A stretch of 64,000 nt of DNA. Source: Alphaproteobacteria bacterium. Lineage in GTDB: Bacteria; Myxococcota_A; UBA796; CAJQPC01. Of this stretch, positions 59,108 to 64,000 are shown piece by piece. How positions within the stretch are numbered: the first letter of the stretch is position 1; every line of letters starts with the position of its first letter. The DNA lies in contig JACKEV010000014.1 of NCBI GenBank assembly GCA_020632795.1, forward strand, positions 310,001 through 374,000, written 5' to 3'. The position numbers were made by a program, and so were the translations under genes. Under the pieces are notes generated by a model. The model was not told where the DNA came from. It ran no database searches and worked only from the letters and a program-made list of their open reading frames with translations.

Positions 59108-60139
59108 TCAGTTGCCGGCGCGGTAGGTCGTCCACATCGCGTCCATCCGCTCCATCTGCCCGCTCGAGAACTCGAACATGCAGTAGTCGTCGGTGTAGTC
59201 CATGAAGTTCTCGATGGGGTCGGGGCCGTCGTTCCGGCAGGAGTCCCGGCCGACCGGGCAGCCGTAGTTGGCGCTGCGCTCCGGGGGCGTGTCGCCGACC
59301 GAGTCCCCGGAGCCCCGGCAGCCGCCCTGGAAGGTGTGGTAGAGGCCCAACCAGTGCCCGACCTCGTGGGTGGCGGTGTCGCCCTCGTTGTAGGGCGCCG
59401 CCGAGCCGCCGGGCAGCGAGGAGTAGAGCAGGACCACGCCGTCGTCGCTGGCGTTGCTGCTGTAGTCGAAGGGGAAGGTGGCCCAGCCCAGCAGGCCGCC
59501 GCCGAGGTTGGCGGTGTACAGGTTGAGGTCGTCGGCGCTGCCCTGGCGCAGGCTGCGCTTGGCGGAGGACTCGGCGCTGGAGCCGTAGCCCATGCCGAAC
59601 CAGGAGCTGTTGTCGGTCCAGTCGGTGGACACGAGGTTGAAGGTCCACCTGGCGTCCGCGTAGGCGTCGTTGAGGACCTGCATCTGGGCGCTCACGTCGG
59701 CGTCGGTGAGCCGCCCGACGCTGCCGCTGTGGATGACGTGGAAGTAGACGTTGATGGTGCCGCCGGTGGGGGTGTAGGTGCCGCCGCCATCGCCGCCACC
59801 GTCGCTGCCGCCGCCGCTGTTGCCGCCGCCGTTGCCGTTGCCGCCCGGCGGAGGCAGCGGGATGGCGCCGGAGAAGGCGGGCAGGGTGGCGTGCCAGGCC
59901 TCCAGCGCCTCGACCTCGGCGTCGGAGATGTCCGTCGCGCACCGCCGGCCGCTCTCCACGAACGCGGCCTGGCTGGGGTAGACCTGACCCTCGAACGCGA
60001 AGGGCTCGAGCACGAAGGGGTCGAAGTCCTCCACCTCGGAGAAGTCGTCCGTCCACAGGTTGTCGTCGTCGAGGGCCTCGGTGCCGGTGGCGCAGGACGT
60101 GAGGCTGAGGACGACGGTGAGCGCAATGGCGAGCTTCAT
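59108..60139 (-). CDS. Secreted M43 (pappalysin/cytophagalysin-like) zinc metalloprotease
   Basis: The 343-residue protein has a lipoprotein-like signal (MKLAIALTVVLSLTSC), an acidic propeptide-like region, a Gly/Asn/Ser-rich linker (about 125-150) and an M43 catalytic domain. The zinc site is HEVGHWLGLYHTF (about 258-270), followed by the metzincin Met-turn NFMDYTDDYC about 50 residues later. VYFHVIHSG and VLNDAYADARWTFNL are also typical of M43. ATG 60139 has GGAGG five bases upstream. Cysteines around CRGSGDSVGD and CPVGRDSC match calcium-stabilised loops of this family. It is presumably a surface or outer-membrane protease. Confidence 0.93.
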   Translation of the reverse strand: MKLAIALTVVLSLTSCATGTEALDDDNLWTDDFSEVEDFDPFVLEPFAFEGQVYPSQAAFVESGRRCATDISDAEVEALEAWHATLPAFSGAIPLPPPGGNGNGGGNSGGGSDGGGDGGGTYTPTGGTINVYFHVIHSGSVGRLTDADVSAQMQVLNDAYADARWTFNLVSTDWTDNSSWFGMGYGSSAESSAKRSLRQGSADDLNLYTANLGGGLLGWATFPFDYSSNASDDGVVLLYSSLPGGSAAPYNEGDTATHEVGHWLGLYHTFQGGCRGSGDSVGDTPPERSANYGCPVGRDSCRNDGPDPIENFMDYTDDYCMFEFSSGQMERMDAMWTTYRAGN

Positions 60140-60316
60140 GAAGACCTCCGATGAGGGTACGGCGTGGGGAGCCTGGGGCCGAGGGCGCCGGGTCGTGGGC
60201 GCGCGGGGCTCTTCAGGCGGGGCATACATAGCGTATTTCTAAGGATTTACGGCTTACGTGCAGCGTGACACGGACAGCCTCTGCCGCTCGCCCGGCGCTC
60301 GGGGTAGGATGGCGGC

Positions 60317-61150
60317 GTGTCGACGCAGCCGTCCGCTCCCGACCGCAGCGTGCCCTGGGGTGTGCTGGGCGTGGTCGCCGCCCTGATCGTGGCGGTGGGG
60401 GTCTCGTTGTGGCCCCAGGCGGCGGCGCCGCCGCCGGAGCCGCCGCCAGAGCCCCCCCCGCCGCCCGCGGCGGTCGAGCCGGCGCTGCCGGAGCGGGCCG
60501 AGGGGCTGGTGGTCGTGCTGCTGGATGACGCCGCGGCCCCGCGCGGCCCGGACCGCAGCGAGGGGCTCGCCGCTGTGCTCGACGCCATCGGCGCTTCAGC
60601 GCCGCGCGCGACGCTGTTGGGGGTGGAGGTCCGGCCCGCCGACGTGGACCGGCTGCGGGTCAAGGGCGGCGCGATCTACGCGGTGGGGGGGCGGGGGCTG
60701 GCGGTCTGCGGAGGCGAGGCCGCAGGCTGCGTGGATGGTCTGGTGCGCGTCGATGGCCCCTCGGGCGCGATCGAGCGCTGGCCGGTCTGCCTCTCGGACA
60801 TCCCCACGCTGCCCTGGGCGGCGGCCCACCCCGCCGGGGGCTGCCCGGCCCGGGTCCTGTCCGTGCCCACCCCGCCGCCGGATCCCTGTGCGCTGCCCTA
60901 CCGCCGGCTCTACGCCTCCGAGCTTCTCTCCGGGGAGCCGCTGGCCCGGGACCCGCTGACGTTCCGCAAGCGGGAGACCTGCGGCGTGTGGCCGATCCCG
61001 CTGGAGGGCGCCACGGTGCTGCTGGGGGACCCCCGGCCCGCCGAGGGGGAGCGGACCCTGCTCCGGCTGGGGGCGAAGGGGCGGCCGGTACCGGAGATCG
61101 AGGGCCTGGCGTTCATCGCGGCGCTGGCCTGGGGGGAGGAGACCCCCTGA
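60317..61150 (+). CDS. Membrane-anchored protein of unknown function
   Basis: The 277-residue product starts at GTG 60317, has a membrane helix (WGVLGVVAALIVAVGVSLW, about 14-32) and a Pro/Glu-rich stalk (PPPEPPPEPPPPPAAVEP). The rest appears extracytoplasmic. It includes LVVVLLDDAAAPRGP and two clusters of cysteines (VCGGEAAGCVDG; VCLSD with GGCPA). I recognise no family. It converges with nothing; the next gene downstream on the same strand has its own promoter-like site. Confidence 0.72.
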   Translation: MSTQPSAPDRSVPWGVLGVVAALIVAVGVSLWPQAAAPPPEPPPEPPPPPAAVEPALPERAEGLVVVLLDDAAAPRGPDRSEGLAAVLDAIGASAPRATLLGVEVRPADVDRLRVKGGAIYAVGGRGLAVCGGEAAGCVDGLVRVDGPSGAIERWPVCLSDIPTLPWAAAHPAGGCPARVLSVPTPPPDPCALPYRRLYASELLSGEPLARDPLTFRKRETCGVWPIPLEGATVLLGDPRPAEGERTLLRLGAKGRPVPEIEGLAFIAALAWGEETP

Positions 61151-61164
61151 AGGTCCGAAAGGAG

Positions 61165-61190
61165 GGGGGTGACGGATTTCAGCCACCCCC
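61165..61190 (+). terminator. Hairpin after the 60317 gene
   Basis: GGGGGTG (61165-61171) and CACCCCC (61184-61190) form a perfect seven-pair stem with a 12-base loop, 14 bases after the stop codon. No T-run follows, so if it is a terminator it is a GC-rich, non-canonical one. Confidence 0.4.
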
Positions 61191-61238
61191 GGACAGGGAT
61201 TGGCTCCTCATCTGAATAATTCCAATCTGTTGGGGTGG

Positions 61239-61255
61239 TTGGCACAGTCCTTGAA
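61239..61255 (+). promoter_or_regulatory. Possible sigma-54 (-24/-12) promoter
   Basis: TTGGCACAGTCCTTGAA matches the sigma-54 consensus TGGCAC-N5-TTGC except for A in place of C at -12. It lies in an A/T-rich gap, 46 bases upstream of the lipoprotein ATG at 61301. No activator-binding site was identified. Confidence 0.5.
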
Positions 61256-61300
61256 ATGACGACGGGTGCCGCGCGTTCCTGCGGCCCCGGAGGTGCCGGA

Positions 61301-61990
61301 ATGTTCCCGATCCTGCTGCCCTTGCTGGCGGCCTGCTCCCCCTACGCCATGCACGGGCCTGCCTGGCCGAGCACCGCCGCCGCCTGCGAGGCGGACCCCG
61401 ACGGCGTGCCCTGCCGAAACGCCCTCGCCGCCGACCTGGGCTTCCAGGACGTCTACCACCCGCTCGCCGTGCCCCTGCTCGACGGCGCCTACGCGCTCCT
61501 GAGCCTGGACGCGGGCGAGCTGGACACCCTGGTCTCCGATGACGACATCCGGGAGCCCCTGCTCGACGAGCTGTGGGCGGTCAGCGACGCGCTGGGCGAG
61601 CTGGGGGTCGGCCCGCTGCTCTACGAGTTCGTGGTCTCCCGGGTCAAGGCCACCGAGATCGCCACCCCGTCCAACGACAAGGTGATGGCCTTCAACGTGC
61701 CCACCCACACGGTCCTGGTCCACCCGGAGCGGGCGTTCAACCTGCGGCCCGAGGACTTCGCCCACGCCCTGGTCCACGAGGCCGCCCACGACCTCTACCC
61801 CTACCACGTGCCCTGCCCGGAGCTGGGCCCCGACGACCGCTCCTGCGACGAGGACTGGGCGGGGGCCTACGGCTTCCAGGTGGGCGCCGCCGCCCTGCTC
61901 GCCCGCAGCTGCGAGGACGGCGGTCACTGGACCTGCGGCGCCTGGGACCGCGCGGTCGGCAGCCAGGCCAGCTTCATCCTCGCGGAGTGA
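61301..61990 (+). CDS. Lipoprotein with HEXXH motif, possible zincin
   Basis: The 229-residue protein has a short signal (MFPILLPLLAAC). ATG 61301 has GGAGG seven bases upstream and is preferred to the GTG at 61235, which lies inside the promoter-like site. HALVHEAAHDLYPYH (about 152-166) contains an HEXXH zinc-binding motif and is followed about 20 residues later by CDEDWAGAYGF, whose Glu or Asp could be a third ligand, in the manner of minimal zincins. No known peptidase family fits. The gene sits directly behind a possible sigma-54 promoter, so it may be switched on under special conditions. Confidence 0.8.
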   Translation: MFPILLPLLAACSPYAMHGPAWPSTAAACEADPDGVPCRNALAADLGFQDVYHPLAVPLLDGAYALLSLDAGELDTLVSDDDIREPLLDELWAVSDALGELGVGPLLYEFVVSRVKATEIATPSNDKVMAFNVPTHTVLVHPERAFNLRPEDFAHALVHEAAHDLYPYHVPCPELGPDDRSCDEDWAGAYGFQVGAAALLARSCEDGGHWTCGAWDRAVGSQASFILAE

Positions 61991-62036
61991 CCCTTCATGC
62001 GGGGCCCCGGCCGCGACTCGGGGTTCGTTGACGGCA

Positions 62037-62053
62037 GACACCCGGAGGGTGTC
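62037..62053. terminator. Hairpin between convergent genes
   Basis: GACACCC-GGA-GGGTGTC is a perfect seven-pair stem with a three-base loop, 47 bases after the plus-strand lipoprotein stop and 37 bases before the end of the minus-strand SRPBCC gene. Its place between two stop codons suggests a bidirectional terminator. Confidence 0.55.
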
Positions 62054-62089
62054 GCGTCGGGGTCCCGCATCTCCCCCCAGGAGGGGTCT

Positions 62090-62878
62090 CTACGCCCCCG
62101 CCGCTGTGAGGCGGGCGGCGAAGGCCTCCTGCAGCGCCCCCGCCTGCGCGGCGTGCTCGCCGTACAGGTAGAGCATCAGCGTGCGCATGGACGGCGCGCT
62201 GCCCGCCATCTCGACGCGCAGCAGGGCGTCGCCCAGGTCGGGCAGCACCGCCCCCAGGTAGTAGGGCGGATCCCACAGGTCGACGGTGCCCTTCAGGGGG
62301 CCGACGCCCGCGGGGTTGGCGACGAAGTCCGCGCCCTCGCCCGCCGGCGGGCCCGCGACCGCGAGGCCCTCGGGGCCCAGCAGCCGCGCCCAGATGTCCT
62401 CGGCGCTGCGGTCGACCTTCTCCATGAGGCAGACCTGCACGCCCCCCCGGCCGGCCTGGGTCTCCAGCAGGTGCTGGAGGTTGCGCAGGAAGGCCCGCCA
62501 GCCGCGATCCAGGGCGTCGAACTCGTCATCCCAGTTGCCGGTGCCGCCGAAGCCGGACTGGACCAGGCGCAGCACCGTCCGCCCCCGGTCGGTCTCGATG
62601 TGGTAGTCGGTGGCCATGTGCACCTCTGCGCCGGGCTCGCCCCAGGACTCGGCCACGCGCAGGTGGCGGCCGGGCTCCCAGACCTCGATGCCGCCGTTGA
62701 TGGTCATGCCCTGGCCCCAGCTCACGCGCACGTAGCCGCCGAGGCCCGGCACGACCTCGGTCTCGGGGCCGAACCAGCGCGCGATCTGCTCGGCTTCGGT
62801 GAGGGCGGCCCAGACGGCCTCCGGGGGGGCGTCGATGGTGACGCTCAGCTCGATGCTGGATCCTGGCTTGTCGGACAT
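62090..62878 (-). CDS. SRPBCC (AHSA1-like) protein, two-domain
   Basis: The 262-residue protein has an N-terminal AHSA1/SRPBCC domain (IELSVTIDAPPEAVWAALTE, EQIARWFGPETEVVPGLGGY, VWEPGRHLRVAESWG) of about 140 residues, and a second, weaker SRPBCC-like half (VCLMEKVDRSAEDIWARLLG and on). Its start overlaps the upstream winged-helix gene by 34 bases. As in the 21.0-22.2 kb operon, a regulator gene precedes it, so this is a second ArsR-SRPBCC-type unit. Confidence 0.87.
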   Translation of the reverse strand: MSDKPGSSIELSVTIDAPPEAVWAALTEAEQIARWFGPETEVVPGLGGYVRVSWGQGMTINGGIEVWEPGRHLRVAESWGEPGAEVHMATDYHIETDRGRTVLRLVQSGFGGTGNWDDEFDALDRGWRAFLRNLQHLLETQAGRGGVQVCLMEKVDRSAEDIWARLLGPEGLAVAGPPAGEGADFVANPAGVGPLKGTVDLWDPPYYLGAVLPDLGDALLRVEMAGSAPSMRTLMLYLYGEHAAQAGALQEAFAARLTAAGA

Positions 62879-63486
62879 GGGGTCTCCGGGGGGTCAGGGG
62901 GCAGGGCCGGGTGCGCGCCGATGAAGACGCGCAGGCGGCGACCGCCGGGGGTGTGCTCGTCGTGGTACTTCGCGGTCAGCCGGGCCACCTCGCTGGAGAG
63001 CTCCTCCAGGAAGGCGGCCCGGGAGGCCGGGGAGGCGAACCGGATCTCGGTCTCCAGGGTGGCGGTGGGCAGGCGCTTGCCCGCCGCGTCGGCGCGGGCG
63101 CGCAGGGCGCCCAGCTCGCGGATGGCGCGGGCGGCCACCGCCAGCAGGTAGGCCGAGGAGAAGCGGTCCCGGATGCGCTCGGGGGAGGCCGAGACCCCGC
63201 CCAGCACCTGGGGCGCCAGCAGATAGGAGCGCGCGGTCGCCCGGTAGAGCTGCTCGGTGCAGTTGCCCCGCCGCCGGGTGCCGGCGGGCTCGACCAGGCC
63301 CACGCCCTCCAGGGCGCGCAGGTGGTAGTTGAGCTTCTGCCGAGGGATCTCCAGCGCGCGGCCCAGGGACGCGGCCGAGGCCGGGGCGTGCAGGCTGCGC
63401 AGCAGCCGGAGCCGGAGGGGGCTCAGCATCGCAGCGGCCTGTCGGGGGTCGTCGACCACCCGCAGCTCGGCGGGCGCGGCGCTCAC
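62845..63486 (-). CDS. ArsR-like winged-helix transcriptional regulator
   Basis: The 213-residue regulator has an N-terminal winged helix (MLSPLRLRLLRSLHAPASAA, then LGRALEIPRQKLNYHLRALE, GVGLVEPAG) and a long C-terminal helical domain (about 110-190) of the kind seen in larger ArsR/HTH_20 proteins. It overlaps the membrane protein gene by four bases (63483-63486) and the SRPBCC gene by 34, so all three are one operon. The dyad near 63911 is a candidate binding site. Confidence 0.88.
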   Translation of the reverse strand: MSAAPAELRVVDDPRQAAAMLSPLRLRLLRSLHAPASAASLGRALEIPRQKLNYHLRALEGVGLVEPAGTRRRGNCTEQLYRATARSYLLAPQVLGGVSASPERIRDRFSSAYLLAVAARAIRELGALRARADAAGKRLPTATLETEIRFASPASRAAFLEELSSEVARLTAKYHDEHTPGGRRLRVFIGAHPALPPDPPETPCPTSQDPASS

Positions 63487-63872
63487 GCGGCGAGCTGCCG
63501 CACGCGCAGGCCGCCGCCCAACAGCACCCCCAGCGGGCCGGACAGGATGGTGCCCAGGATGGACCAGGCCGGCTTCATGCCCTGCTCGCCCAGGAAGGTC
63601 AGCAGACCGAGCGCCAGCATCAGGCCGATGAGGCCGCCGATGTGGGCCCAGGGCCGGCTGCGGGACAGCCGCGCGGTCACCCAGCCCCCGCCGATGGCGA
63701 ACGCGAAGCCCGCCGCGATCTCCCCGATGAGCAGGCCGGTGTAGCCCTCCATCTCCGGGCCGGCCTCCAGCAGGGCCTCGCCGTAGACGGCGTAGAGCAC
63801 CAGGGTCATGGCCAGGACCCCCACCACCATCGTGGCGTATCCCCCCAGCACCGCGCCGACGCTCCGCAACAT
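63483..63872 (-). CDS. Small four-helix membrane protein
   Basis: The 129-residue protein has four hydrophobic segments (GAVLGGYATMVVGVLAMTLV; GLLIGEIAAGFAFAIGGGWV; IGGLIGLMLALGLLTFLGE; ILGTILSGPLGVLLGGG). This type of short membrane protein is commonly encoded with ArsR/PadR regulators. GGAGG lies five bases upstream of ATG 63872. It is the first gene of the three-gene operon and follows a well-formed promoter. No function is known. Confidence 0.85.
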   Translation of the reverse strand: MLRSVGAVLGGYATMVVGVLAMTLVLYAVYGEALLEAGPEMEGYTGLLIGEIAAGFAFAIGGGWVTARLSRSRPWAHIGGLIGLMLALGLLTFLGEQGMKPAWSILGTILSGPLGVLLGGGLRVRQLAA

Positions 63873-63896
63873 CAGGACCTCCAGGTTGAGGCGGTC

Positions 63897-63925
63897 AGAC
63901 TATGACCGAAAGTATTTCCTGTCAA
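63897..63925 (-). promoter_or_regulatory. Sigma-70-type promoter of the membrane protein-ArsR-SRPBCC operon
   Basis: On the minus strand TTGACA (63920-63925) and TAGTCT (63897-63902) are 17 bases apart, 25 bases from the ATG at 63872. The -35 box lies in an imperfect dyad centred on TGTCAAGACA (63920-63929) with GAAA/TTTC outer ends, a likely operator for the ArsR-like protein. Confidence 0.75.
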
Positions 63926-63978
63926 GACAAGATTTCTTTTCAAAGCAGCCGGACAAGCCCCCATGCTACGGGGGGAGG

Positions 63979-64000
63979 GTGCTCTGGCTGCTGCTGTTCT
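63979..64000 (+). CDS. Start of an exported protein (cut by window edge)
   Basis: GTG 63979 follows a GGGGGAGG ribosome site, though with very little spacing, and reads VLWLLLF before the window ends, the look of a signal peptide. The evidence is slight. Confidence 0.3.

Noticed and set aside
1..64000. tRNA or rRNA genes
   Set aside because: I looked for T-loop-like GGTTCRANTCC strings and rRNA core motifs on both strands and found none in intergenic DNA.

Overview
The window is GC-rich (about 70% over most of its length) and densely coded, with many overlapping start and stop codons of the ATGA and GTGA type. The gene content points to Myxococcota or a close deltaproteobacterial relative: two large MopE-like metal-binding repeat lipoproteins with fibrinogen-C-like ends, Ser/Thr protein kinases fused to sensory or output domains, FHA proteins, many Asp/Thr-rich lipoproteins, a secreted protein with a MYXO-CTERM-like tail, and TPR-sulfatases. 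This placement is inferred from domain content. There is no rRNA, tRNA, CRISPR array or replication origin that I can see.

Layout. 0-8.6 kb: lipoproteins, ETF-ubiquinone oxidoreductase, the lipoprotein-maturation pair lspA-lgt, convergent comEC, and an FHA protein with a degraded AAA+ domain. 8.7-13.8 kb: a polytopic membrane protein and an ABCG-type exporter operon. 13.8-20.1 kb: a TVP38 protein coupled to a kinase-FGE fusion and a DUF819 permease, then DUF4240, DUF4336-like and TM2 proteins. 20.1-22.2 kb: an ArsR-SRPBCC-SRPBCC-panE operon with two matching operator-like palindromes. 22.2-27.9 kb: two divergent sulfatases, then an aminotransferase and a methyltransferase. 27.9-30.2 kb: the first MopE-like lipoprotein.

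30.2-33.3 kb: an island of clearly lower GC (roughly 50%). It carries an orphan membrane protein, a decayed IS66 transposase end, and a two-gene operon of a 68-residue protein and an SDH/SppA-like serine protease. It is the best candidate for a horizontally acquired, uncharacterised system. 33.3-42.1 kb: DoxX/LysR divergent pair, a membrane protein, a giant kinase with FG-GAP and TPR-like regions, and the second MopE-like lipoprotein. 42.1-45.9 kb: repeat-rich spacer, MYXO-CTERM-like protein, rhomboid protease and GT-C membrane protein. 45.9-50.8 kb: a dap (lysine/peptidoglycan) operon: aminotransferase, DapD, M20 deacylase, then a GNAT-cNMP protein. 50.9-64 kb: beta-propeller protein, FHA protein, phosphatidylcholine synthase, a spacer with a perfect 32-bp inverted repeat, lipoproteins, an MBL hydrolase, an M43 metalloprotease, a lipoprotein behind a possible sigma-54 promoter, and an ArsR-SRPBCC cluster with a good sigma-70 promoter.

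The most unusual non-coding signal is a dispersed element of about 165 bases (copies near 13950, 30397 and 42172). Each copy folds into three successive hairpins whose sequences differ while the pairing is kept. Two of the three copies directly follow the MopE-like genes.
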